Assembly (NCBI GenBank): GCA_902806595.1
Contig: CADCXC010000038.1
Location: 806,001 to 870,000 of the forward strand
Reading direction: 5' to 3'
Source of the DNA: Pyrenopolyporus hunteri
Lineage: Eukaryota; Ascomycota; Sordariomycetes; Xylariales; Hypoxylaceae
DNA: 64,000 nt
A program made the translations under genes and the position numbers. Shown here piece by piece: positions 51,741 to 62,804 of this stretch. A model generated the notes under the pieces. That model ran no database searches. It was not told the origin of the DNA and saw only the letters and a list, made by a program, of their open reading frames with translations. Positions within the stretch are counted from its first letter, which is position 1. Every line of letters starts with the position of its first letter.

Positions 51741-54253
51741 TCAAATAGGATCTACAAGCACCTTGTCTCCTATTGTAATAGTAGGGAATTGGGCTTCCTT
51801 GGTGCCAATCCCTGACGGAATATGGCACATGTGTGTCCCGAAGAATACTTTTCCGTCGAATCTTCTAGTTTTTGTCAATGTGATGAACGGTTCCTCGTTC
51901 TTTTCCGCCGTCTTCTGGTTTATACATATCATATGACACCTCCGGCAAGAGCCCAACATTTTAAAATCTTGTTCGCCAATCCGCAAACTCGACCAACGGT
52001 CTTCGGCGTAGGCAAGCAATTGTGATTCTGGAGTTGATGGTCCGATAACGATGTTAGCCCGGAAGACTTCCGGTGAGACAGCCTTCCCGCCCTGCTTGGT
52101 TATTCGATAGTTTAATGCATCTAAGCTGGACAAGTTGATCATGAGGATGGGGCTTTCGTTCGACAGCAGGATGCGGCGCTTCTCGGATTCGGAATCCGAG
52201 TCCGGCGGTGTATCCACGCCCAGTAATTTGTCGGATGTCTTGTGACGTATCTTACTATCAACTTTTTGGTGTTCCTGAAGGTGTGCCTTAGCATGCCGCA
52301 TGCCGTTTCCTAAACCTCCTGGAGGGAAACGAGCTAATGCACACGATACATTAAGAATATTTGAGAAATAATCGTTAACATAGTTCGATGTATATATCTG
52401 TGTTGATATTTCTTCGCCGCAAACCCTAGATGCCATTGGTTTATATGTAGCACTTGCTTGAAACAGCTCTGGGTTCGCCGACAAAGGGACGGATATTTCA
52501 GGTGGGACGGGTTTCGAAGAGGGGCCCGAATATGAGATTCGCAAACACCCCTTCGAGAAATCGATTACCGGTCGGATCAGGGCCATATGTGGATAGCGCT
52601 TCTGACTTAACGCCTGGCCGGTGCCTCGATGAACCAAGCACCATTCTCGATCCCATGCTAGTCCTTCTTCCCTTACTTCCCACATTGTCCCAGTGGGGAT
52701 GCGGAACCCGCCGCAGCTCTTGATCGGGAAGACCGTTATACTCTTCACATGGATGTCCGGCGGGTCTTGAAGAACGGAAGTTGAAATTGAAGGCGAGGGT
52801 TCGGTCACAGTCTCCAACCGGTAGAATTCAGCAATGAAAGAAATGAACTTGTCCACATCCGAAATGGTACTCATGGCCCCCAGGCTTGCTCTGATAACAC
52901 CCGTTGGCCTTCCACCCATGAGCTCGTTTTCGGATCCACACCTAAAACCAGCAGAGAAATTCCTTCTTATTTCCCATGGTTCGAGGCCAAGGGAATATGC
53001 GATCCCCCCCGGATTGCAAAGCCCTCCAGTGCGGACATGGAATCGCTTTAGAACAGCAAGTTTCTCGAATTCAACCAGTCCGATCCACCCTCCTAATGGA
53101 TTTCGTAAGTTGAAAGCCACGACCGGGCCATTTCCTAGGGGAGATGCAGGCTGTGAGTATATGACGCATACCGGTTGGCCATTGCTATGTTTCAAGGTAG
53201 CCAACCCGTCATACAGCCTCCGGCCCAGAAGGGACGTATGGGATGAGACATCTTTCATGGAGCCAAACAACTGGCGATGAATGTTGAGGGCGGAGTCTAG
53301 CGCGATGATGTTATGTACCGGCAGAGTCCCATCTTCCAGCGACTCATGCAAGGCTTGCTTTTTCGTAGAATGCCACTGCTCCTTGAGACAAACCACCGTG
53401 TCTACCGTACCGCCTCCAAAGTATTTTCGCGATAAGAATATCGACGCCGCTTGGCGTCTCACTACGAGCCCACCTAAATCCGGGAACCCAAAAATCTTTG
53501 AAAAACTCAGCACTGTAAAATCGGGGGCCGTCTCTGAATTGCTCAAGTTCAAGGGTGATGTTGCAACCAATGCTGCAGCATCTAACAGTGTGAAGACTTG
53601 ACGGCCTGCTGCCGATTCACTGTTGCGAATCCTATCAGACCAGTCCAGAGGAAATCGGGCACCATCCATATTGGACTGCGCGGGATATGCGAAGAGAGCC
53701 GGACGAACATGATGCGCAAATGCGGTGGTGGGACCGGTTCCATCAAGCCAACCCTGCACAGCGGCATCATCGAGACAAAGACTATTTGAGGCTTCTTCTC
53801 GGACACCTACCAAGCTGGTATGGCACGCTTGGTGATACATGTAATCAAACCCAAGGGCCAGTCCCCGGAAGGCGTCAGCGACGAGCTTGATGCCCGCGGT
53901 TGTGTTTGCAACAAAGACAAGGTCGAACTCAGCAGGGTCAGCATTGAAGAATTGTAAGACCCTGAGTCGGACGTCTTCAATTCGAGAAGTAGAATTCAGC
54001 GAGGATGAAGAAGCGGAATGAGGATTACCGAAGAGATTCGAAGTCATATCCGCAGCGAATTTATCAACCAGGGACCTGGCGTACGGCGTTGTCCCCGCGT
54101 GGTCGAGATAGATCTCATCTGGGACGCATGTTAATCATTCAAGCCTCGAGACAAGTATGGGCATTGTTATGGCTCGCCTCGTAATAGAGGAAATTCATTC
54201 CGTCTGAGCCCCTCTATTCGACTGTTGTACACCATACTATTGTTGTTTGCCAT
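51741..54253 (-). CDS. hxB: Molybdenum cofactor sulfurase (HxB type)
   Basis: Adds the terminal sulfur to the cofactor of xanthine dehydrogenase and related hydroxylases. Two exons on the minus strand: 54178-54253 (MANNNSMVYNSRIEGLRRN and onward) and 51741-54118, giving 817 aa. The 59-nt intron (54119-54177) begins GC rather than GT and ends AG; its GATTAAC branch site and exact phase restore the conserved FPLLRDEIYLDHAGTTPYA, so I accept a GC-AG intron. The N-terminal NifS-like cysteine desulfurase domain has the PLP lysine at Lys233 (LSFSKIFGFPDLGG) and FGGGTV. The C-terminal part has the MOSC N- and C-domains (VKSITVFPIKSCGGF, EGLAWDREW, MLGSCRRCHMI). Length fits A. nidulans HxB. Divergent from cdc6 across 822 bp. 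Confidence 0.94.
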
Positions 54254-55075
54254 GTTGATATTATACGAAAACTAGAAACCCTGACACGAAAGCTGCCGTG
54301 ACCACCGAGCATGGGGGGCACTCTCCGACGACATCAATTCAAGAGAGGAGAAGAAAGATATAAGGGGACGATGCATAAATTGTCATTGTCTAACCCCAAA
54401 GGTGAGAGATCCTAACATGGCGTGGCGATGTTCAGGCGGATCGGCGATAGGGATATGCCTGATAGAGAGATGGATGATGCAGCCGAAGATGCGGGACGAT
54501 TGGAGATGGGGGTTTTGGATGCTGCCAGCCGAAAGATGTCACATGGGACATAAGTCATCGCGCCGTCGGCACCTGGCGGCTGAAGACGCAATAAAAGCAT
54601 CTGCATTCCAGCCCGTCTCGGCTTAGCACCGAGCCTCAAGCCGTAGGTGGGGTTCATAGGTACCTAGGTACTTCAAGAGTGGGGGAGCGAATTCAAGCAA
54701 TTTCTACTATGTACCTAGGTACCTACGCGCAATTTTCGCGCGCCTGCGCTTAGGTAATGAATCAGGTCCCGGTCAGGGGTAAATAGGTAGGCACCTAGGT
54801 AGGTAGCGTACTTGTTTGTGCCGCCCCACCCAGAAGTCGCGTCGAGACAGTACCTATGTAGGTAGGTACCTACTTTACGCGATATCGTCGCGTCTTGCGG
54901 ACCCGCGTCATCTCCCTTGCCAATTTTACCTTAAAGCACTGAATCCTTACCAGGACCCAAGTACCTTCCAAGTACCTAATCTTTTCATCTCTTCTTGCAA
55001 AAAACAAAAACAAAAACTCTGCACACAACGAATGTCTTCATAGTTTCCTTAGACAAAACAACACAGCAATTCAAG
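54254..55075. promoter_or_regulatory. Divergent promoter of hxB and cdc6, with cell-cycle-type boxes
   Basis: The 822 bp between start codons contains TTTTCGCGCGCC at 54733-54744 (E2F/SBF-like) and a perfect inverted repeat, ACGCGA (54877-54882), TATCG, TCGCGT (54888-54893), close to two MCB boxes. MBF/SBF control of Cdc6/Cdc18 is established in yeasts; its use here is inference. TAGGTACCTAGGTACC repeats lie at 54656-54671 and 54710-54724, and related ones at 54785-54872. Confidence 0.5.
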
Positions 55076-57079
55076 ATGGTGCGATCTACTCTCGGGAAGA
55101 GAACCAGAAGCGCCAAGGAGACTGGTAAGTGCAACAACAAACATGAATAACATTCAATCAATTCGCAAAGGGGAAGCATCTAACCTTCAAGCGTAGTAGC
55201 GGTGGATGTGCCTGCGAAGCGAACGCGACAACGCCAGACTCGCAGCTCCTCGTCGAACGACGAGAACGTAGACCCTGAAGAAACAGCCGCCGGTAGCGAG
55301 GTCGATGGTAGCGAGGTCGATTGCGATGTCGTCGCCGCGGAGACTACAGTCGTGGCCAAAACAAGTCCTTCCCAACAACTTCGCGATCCGGAGAGTGCTA
55401 AGAAGGGTAAGGAAGCTTGATGCAATTGCGAACGAAGGGCCTCATCTAATTAAATTGCAGTAGAATACGCGCCACCCACACCACTAACGCCATGCACGCC
55501 GAGCGCGCCTCGCTTCCGAGATGCTCTTTCCAGAGTGCCCGTCACCCCTCGCCATCGGGTTACGCCTACGGGAAGGGTCTCGAAGCGGCTTTTCCCACAG
55601 ACACCTCTCACACCCACCGCAGTCCAGACCGTATACCACCACGCCCGTCAACTGTTTTCTCGAAGTGCCGATCCTGGCCAATTGATTGGAAGGGATGCCG
55701 AGCGAGCGCAGCTTAAGGGCTTCCTACAACGATGTTCAGAGCCTAATCCCAGCGGATGCATCTATGTCAGCGGGCCTCCAGGGACCGGAAAGAGCGCGAT
55801 GGTGAACGAAGTTACTCAAGAATTTGTGGAGACGGAGGCCGTAAAGAAGGCCTATATCAATTGTATGAGTATAAAATCGTCCAAAGATTTATACGGAACT
55901 CTGGTGGATCAACTTTGCGATGAGTCGGGCGTCCCCGAAGGCGACGCGCCTACAACCATCGAGAAACTCTTCGTGCCGCGCAAGAAAACGACCGACGTCT
56001 ACTTGGTCGTTCTAGACGAGATCGACCACATTCTCACTTTAGACTTGGAAAGTCTCTACCGGCTATTTGAATGGTCTATGCGAAAGTCGTCGCGCCTTAT
56101 CCTGATTGGCATCGCCAACGCACTAGATCTTACAGACCGATTCCTTCCGCGTCTGAAATCTCGAAACTTGAAACCGGAGCTCCTCCCGTTTCTACCATAC
56201 TCAGCAGCGCAGATCGAAACGATAATCACTACCCGTCTTAAGAGCCTTGTTCCTGAGGGTAGTCCGCTCCCATTTATGCACCCAGCTGCCGTCGAGCTCT
56301 GCTCCCGCAAGGTGTCAAGCCAGACAGGCGATCTACGTAAAGCCTTCGAGATTTGCCGGAGGGCCATTGATCTCGTGGAAGCGGAGACAAAGCAGAAGCA
56401 TGAAGCAGAGATCAAGGAAAAGGTCCTCCTTGCTACGCCATCCAAGAGGCCTCTCGGGGAGAACGTGAATCTTGCCTCGCCACCTAGACGGTCAACGGAA
56501 AGAAGCTCATCGGCAATGCTGGCGGAGTCATTGAAGAGTCTGACAGTGGAGACAGCGCCGCGTGTGAGCATAGCGCACCTCAACAAGGTCACAGCGGCTA
56601 CTTTCAGCAACGGCACGAATCAGCGGCTTAAGACCTTGAATCTACAACAGAAAGCCGCCTTATGTTCCCTGATGGCACTCGAGAAGCGGAACAGGGCATC
56701 GCAAACGACGTCAATTCCGGCTACACCATCCAAGTCCCGAACTGTTGCGCCAACCATCAAGCGGTTATATGAGACGTACAGCATACTTTGCACCCGCGAA
56801 TCCGTACTACATCCGCTATCTAGCTCAGAGTTCCGAGAAGTCATAGGCAGTCTTGAGACTTTATCACTGGTGACTGCTGTGGATGGAAAGACGGGTTCTC
56901 TCGTGGTATTTCAGACGCCAAGCAAAAGGGGAAAGAGAAGCGCATTCGCGCCCGGCGTAGGACTAGCAGACGAAAAGAGGATAGCCAGTTGTGTGGGGGA
57001 GAAGGAGTTAGAGCAGGCCGTGGAGGGACTCGGTGTCGACATTCTAAAGAGCATTCTTAGCGGCGAGGCGTTGGACTAG
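55076..57079 (+). CDS. cdc6: Cdc6/Cdc18 replication licensing ATPase
   Basis: Loads the Mcm2-7 helicase with ORC and Cdt1 before S phase. Three exons: 55076-55124, 55197-55406 and 55461-57079, giving 625 aa. The second acceptor is a tandem TAGTAG (55194-55199), so splicing may include or skip one valine. The N-terminus carries basic nuclear-localisation-like clusters (KRTRQRQTR), many TP sites (TPLTPCTPS, VTPRHR, QTPLTPT) and a cyclin-binding KRLF motif, the expected CDK control region. Walker A is GPPGTGKS (191-198), Walker B VVLDEIDHIL, sensor 1 near IGIANALDLTDRFLPRL, and sensor 2 SSQTGDLRKAFEICRRA. A C-terminal winged-helix follows (KRLYETYSILC and so on). The residues exclude Orc1, which would have a BAH domain. 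Confidence 0.94.
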
Positions 57080-57540
57080 GGTGTTTAGGGGCATATGGTC
57101 TTGCATATAGATGGCGTTGCATTGTCAATAGGTACTTATGGGAGCATTATAACGCATAGGCAAAAGAGTCCGCGATCAAGGATTCGTTCAATACTAATTC
57201 ATAAACCCGTCAATTCGGATCCCGTCTTTTTCCTCTCTTTCTAGCTCTGATGCTTGGTTCTTAGCCGCCTCCTAGGCGAACTGATTTTCAAACCCTAACC
57301 TATCCTATTGGCAAGGATGATTGAAGACTATAAACCAGCCGAATCAACTCCCTCAACTAACCTTATTAATATTATTTGGAAGATATGTAAAATGGATGTA
57401 TTCGTGTATAGGTGGTAGGTAGGTTTGTACTAGCAATCTGGTGTTTCCATCCGACCATAGGCACTAGAAATAACGAGAGTGTTCCAAAGACGTATCCTAC
57501 TGAAGCCCGGAGCACCCTGCCCCCCAAAGACGATTTACAC
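57080..57540. other. Convergent 3' spacer
   Basis: 461 bp tail-to-tail spacer between cdc6 and the flavin monooxygenase. No gene is seen. Confidence 0.5.
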
Positions 57541-59283
57541 TTAAGCCAACAATCTCAGATCCTTAGTGATGTTGCCCCATCGAGCGTGCGTGAAATCAAA
57601 GAGAGCATACACCCTCGGTCTCCATGGCCCCTCTCTTCCATATCTCGGAAGGCGAGATTCAGCTTCTTTACTGTAAGTCGAAGTTAACCGCCACATTCGC
57701 TCCGTGCCGGAGACACCCTTCTTCGGAATTTGCGGAACCACGGACTTAGCTCCCTTAGACTTCACCAGCCTCAGAAGGCGTATGAGGATATACGCAGTGG
57801 CGTCGGCGCCGATTGTCCATGTCTCGTCGGGGTACCCCATCATAAATACCATATTCGGGACCCCTTCGAGCATGGCACCGTTCCATATAAGTTTCTCTTC
57901 CCAATTTACCTTTTTGCCATCCACCGACAGTGCGATTCCCCCGCCAAGCCGCATTCGGAGTCCGGTAGCTGTCACAATGACATCTACATCAAGAGTCGTT
58001 CCGTCTTTCATCCTGATTGAATTCTCTGTTACCCTGTCAATATGCCCCGTGATGATGCTGGCGTTGGGCCGATGCAGCGTCTTAAAGAAGTCATTGTCAG
58101 GGATGAAGCATAGACGTTGCTCCCAAGGATTATACCGGGGCTGGAAATGGGTGTCGTAGTCGACCCCCTTTGGCAGTTGTGGGACGGTAAAGTGTTTGAG
58201 CATTCTTTTTGCTTGCGTTGGGCAGTATTTGTAGAACAGCAGCATCAAGAAATTGGCGACCAGGTGCCATGCTACATTCCAACGCTTGGCGAATTCGGCG
58301 AGTAGAGGCCAGAACCCCAGGAGCGTAGATAAACTTGGCGGTACGTTCTCCATGGAAATCATGTAGGTAGGGCTCCTCTGCACTAGAGTTACCTGTGCAG
58401 CCTCTTCCGCCAGCCTCGGGAAGAGACTAACGGCGGTTGCTCCACTCCCGATGATAGCGATCCTCTTGTGCTGGTATTGATAGTCGGTAGGCCAGAACTG
58501 CGGGTGGATCGTCTTCCCATTGAAGGTGTCTAGTCCGGGTATCAGTGTCTTGCGCGGAGCGTCATAATCGTAATAGCCCGTTCCCAGAACAAGGAACTGT
58601 GCCTTGATGTCGAGGAGGAGATCATCGTGGCTCGCAGTTACTCTCCACTGCTTTTCATCTTGTGACCAATCGGCGCTCAGTACCTTGTGATGAAATCGGA
58701 TGTGTCCGTCAATTCCATACTGTGAGACGCATCCCTTTAGATACTCTTTGAGGGCTGCTCCTTCACCGAGTGGATTCTGAAACGGCCAAGGACGCCACTT
58801 TAATAACGGGGGTTAGAAGCCACTTCTTTTTAATAGGGACTGTAAGATATCAAGATAAATCTCGGGAGGAGTTGCTCTACGACCAATTCGTTTGGGGGGG
58901 TTGGGGGGTTGACTATGAGTATAGAACGAAAAGGGGGAGATAATTAGCCATAGTACGTACAGAAAAGCTATAGTCAGCAAGACTACGTAGAGTAAACATT
59001 AGTCAATACATCTCTAACTTAGGAAGGGGTTGTAGTGTATAGTAAAACTCGGGTTCGTAGACGTTTGGGGAACATACTCTGAATCTGTTCTAATTCCGGG
59101 ATACTTGAATAGATCCCAAGTCCCACCAATCTCACCACGTCCCTCGAGGATAGTGAATTTGACGTTGGGAAGTTCCGTGAGGAGTCTGTATGCACAGTTT
59201 ATGCCAGATACGCCGGCGCCGACAATGACCACATCGAATGACTCCGAATCATGACGGAAGGTGTCCTCCTGTGGATGGGCCAT
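57541..59283 (-). pseudogene. Baeyer-Villiger-type flavin monooxygenase, probably broken
   Basis: Two coding blocks on the minus strand. The first (59283 to about 59078) begins MAHPQEDTFRHDSESFDVVIVGAGVSG, with the FAD GxGxxG motif, and runs to WDLFKYPGIRTDSE. The second (58797 to 57541, 418 codons plus stop) starts WRPWPFQNPLGEGAALK and contains the fingerprint FNGKTIHPQFWP and the NADPH motif IIGSGATAVS. Family members join these as YPGIRSDS-DLYTFGF-KWRPW. Here the LYTFGF segment is missing. The likely donor (GTATGT at 59077) is in phase 2 while the only acceptor (AAAG before 58797) needs phase 0, and an in-frame TAA precedes it. The 280-bp gap is AT-rich with a G-run and a repeated AAGTGGC. 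I infer an indel-damaged gene; an unusual splice or small missed exon is the alternative. Confidence 0.7.
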
Positions 59284-62200
59284 CGCTATTCTTTCTATAC
59301 GGGGGGACTCTTCGGCTCTATTCCAGCGATAGATCGAAACACTCTGGTGGTTTTCTCTTAGATAGAGGTTATGTCATCACACTTCGAGCAATATTAGTCG
59401 AAGATGCAGTGGCATTGGGAAACCGCAGTCCAGCGAGAATGGCCCTTGGTGGCGGGTAGGTGGCAACATATATAGCATAGTATAGGTCACATTGAAAGAA
59501 TCCCTCAGCTTCATGCTTCCCTCTCCCCCTCCCCAGCTGCCCGCACTTTCCCTTGATGTGGTGCTGGCTCTAACTTCGATACGACGTAACCTCCGCATCG
59601 ACATCACTTTGGGTATTCATTGTCGGCTTGCAGCGACCAATCATAGGGAGTTGACACGCCGCTTCCGTCCTACTTTACATGGTATATTCGGCAACTCTAC
59701 AACTCTTGGCCATGCTGCTTCAAGTTCGTGTCATAGGATACGGTTGTGATGTTTATATTAATCCAGATTTGTTCTATGTAGTTCGTTACTTGCTGAACTC
59801 CAAATAAGCTTATGTTTCGTGGCCGTCGAATCGAACAGCTCTGTATCTAATATTTACTTACAGACACGTCCTTGAAATCGTGCTTCTCGAGTTAGATATT
59901 GATTGCCAACTAGATTATATGAAGATAGTGTGAAGTCTGTGTCTCGACGCTAAGCAGCTTGGACTGTATTACCTACCTAGGTATAGGTAGTCAATTCGGC
60001 CGAAACTGAACATATGATTGGGGAAACAATTTGGCTGTCTCACAGAGCTATTGGAAGTGGCCAGACCATCAGCCTACGGATGCACAGGGAACGGGAATAA
60101 AGCATATATCTCGTACATCTGCATCCTACCGCCACCCCGTCGAGTTTTGGTCAGGGACATCGAAGTGGGCTGTCTCGGTACGGAATCTAGGACGTGAAAT
60201 GGGTGGCGGTCGCTTTTGGGCAACCATTTCTTAAACGGTCTCAAGACCTACGTCCGCCCCTAAGAGACCCATAGTGAGCCTCGGTTGATGTAGTTTAGAT
60301 TCGTCGATGATTTAGAATCTATCAAGTTGAACTTGCGAAATGGTGCAACTCCCCAGTAAAGCCAAGCCGTATCCCTTTGTTGTGCACGGACCCTCCTCGG
60401 CTAGTACATAGGTAGGTACATAGTTGCATGTGGATAGAAAGCTTGTCTGACGTTGTCGTATATGTGACTGCCATTTTTACCTAGCGTGGATGATTTGTAT
60501 ATTGCGTAGTACGCTAACCTGTTGGAGTTACAGTGGTTATGGGTATGGTCGTTATAGGTATAACTAGGTACATACCTACCTACGTACTTGCCGTACCATG
60601 CTTCCCGCATACATTTTGGCGACGGGAATCTCAGCTACACGCACTTAGCTTCCGTTCCTCTCGCTCGAAATTACCCCGAGAACGGTCGCGTCAAGGTGGG
60701 CGGTTGGAATATCCCTAAATCCGGCCCGCCCGTACGCGGAAACGAAGATCGAAGATTGTGCCCATTTTCAAGGGCCTATGAAGAAGCTGCACGGTGTTAG
60801 CTCTAATCTCGTACACTACCTACTACTGACGATTGCATGCGTTCTCAGCTCCCCTCTTGACTCTAAACTCCGGTCCGCTACCGTGGAAATAACGGTGGCT
60901 TGCCCATGAGATACAACTAGTTTACTGCGCCTTCAGGTTCTTACGCGGCTCGTTAGATCTGGCCCCCGTCTTTCGCGCCACCAGAAGATCCTCGCGGGTT
61001 AGATAGTAGACCTTGGGGATTTCTTCGAAAGTTTGCACATAGTCGGATAAGTGGCTAGGTAGTGAGAGGGGGTTTCTTTCGACACCTACTATCGGATCCC
61101 TATAGTAGATGCCCCCGACCCTCGTTCGGGGAGCTTGCTCTTCGTTCTACGCTTGAGGTTGTGTAACTTATTACTACACCATTACCGCCTAGTAAGGTAA
61201 TGAGGGACCGGCATGAGACATCTTCTCTACGAAGAATGAGTTAGCTAATGTTCGTCAATCGAAAATGAACTCTACCTTATATATGTTTTCTACGAAAGGC
61301 TACTGGTATATCGCGATGTTATGTCCTTGTAGGAAGAGCACCACGCGTAGTTAATTACGGGCCCATTGCTTACTACCTAGGTAGGTGTTGGCACTTGATG
61401 CTTACGGTGGATGAGTGGCTTAGACTTGACCATCTGCCTGAATTGTGAGCAGTCAATTTGTGAGGATCGCAATTGATTTAGAGCGTTATCTGTGTTAAGG
61501 TAGGCACTTTGATTTGTAATGCTATCAGCTCTCCATGATAGCAAACGATAGCGATGCCAATGATTGTGAAGAGTTAACTACCTACCTAGGTACCTACCTA
61601 TATATACATATCTGCAAGAACCCGTTTGCTTGTGATATTTAAGTGTGTAAAAGTACGTGCATTCCGCCGTGGAAGTCTGCTCCTCGTTGTTACGTACAAT
61701 GCGATACGTCGACATGATCGAGTTTCGAAAGCTGCGACCATCCTAACGGACCGCTTGTACTATATGTACCTAGGTGACAGACTCCCTAGGTGATTGATGT
61801 CGAGCGTCGGGCCATTGCTCCTAGCCGAAACGAATCTATAGGTTCACGTTATAATTGGGTTTTTAACTAGCTACCTATATCAGGTACCTTTATATGATAG
61901 GTGTGCACAGGCGATCGCCCTATGTGGATTCTCTATATAGATACTACCTGAATGGTTCGTCAAATCAGTTTTCAGTTACTGAAGCAGCTGGCAGTAAGGG
62001 TCGCTCTTTTACTGCTGCGTTTAGCTACATGCACCTACTACATACCTACCCGGTGTACCTGGGTGGTGCTTACCTCGAACAGTGCGTGCACGTACATACG
62101 TGTACGTACCCACCAATGCCGTTGCTCTTGTACATAAAATACTTGAAGCTTTGGGACGCGAGCTCTTACGTAGGCCTCTGTACGACCAATGAAACTACCT

Positions 62201-62804
62201 ACCTTGAGTATGTGCATGGAGGTAGGAATTGTTTGTACTGCGCAGGCAGGTACGATACAAATAAAACCCACTTCCCTCCCCCCCCCTCCACACGGGCCGT
62301 CGCCTGTTGATAATAATAAAAAGCTTGAGGTTCTCATCTCTTGGCGCCCGTTTCCAAACCCAAGTCCCTTTTCTTACCAAGCCTCTCCCACAGCTTGGCA
62401 CATGCAACACCCAAGATCTTGGTGAACCCTCCTCCGAAAGCCAATCCCTAAACAAGCGCATATCAATCAATACCCTTCAGTACACCCTTTTAATTCTCTT
62501 CTTCTATTCTTCACATACTCTCGCGGCGTCCCAGCCAGAGGGTTCCTCTTTCGGAGGTCCTCCTGATTTGTCCTCCATTTTCCTTCCATTTCTTTTTTAA
62601 TCTCCGAACTCGGTTCTCGACCGCGACCGCGACCCCTACGGCTCTTAATACTCAATCGACGCGAAGTCCGAACTCGTCCGTTCCCCGAACCGTTCCACTC
62701 TCACCTTCACCTGTTCACGGCAGACGATCGGATAGTCGAGCACGGCTTCTAAGTGGCGTCGTGCGAGACACACACGCTTTTGTCAATCGAGAACAATCGG
62801 ATAG
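59284..62804. other. 3.5 kb gene-poor region with repeats
   Basis: Contains TAGGTACCTA-type repeats (59970-59988, 60404-60420, 60563-60585, 61374-61388, 61578-61600, 61768-61775), one coding-like orphan frame (60922-61146, minus, listed separately) and short plus-strand frames (60031-60234, 60588-60800) without family resemblance. A pyrimidine-rich leader with C-runs near 62277-62287 and 62500-62640 precedes palF. Confidence 0.45.
60922..61146 (-). pseudogene. Orphan coding-like exon without start codon
   Basis: A 74-codon open stretch ending in TAA, with no ATG, whose translation looks like real protein: VGGIYYRDPIVGVERNPLSL, then SDYVQTFEEIPKVYYLTRED and a basic end (ARSNEPRKNLKAQ). Directly upstream on the minus strand is a possible acceptor (CAAGCGTAG), so it could be the last exon of a spliced gene. 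I could not find a matching upstream exon: the candidate ATG near 61220 runs into a stop after ten codons. It is either a gene relic or a terminal exon whose first exons I missed. The family is not recognised. Confidence 0.45.
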
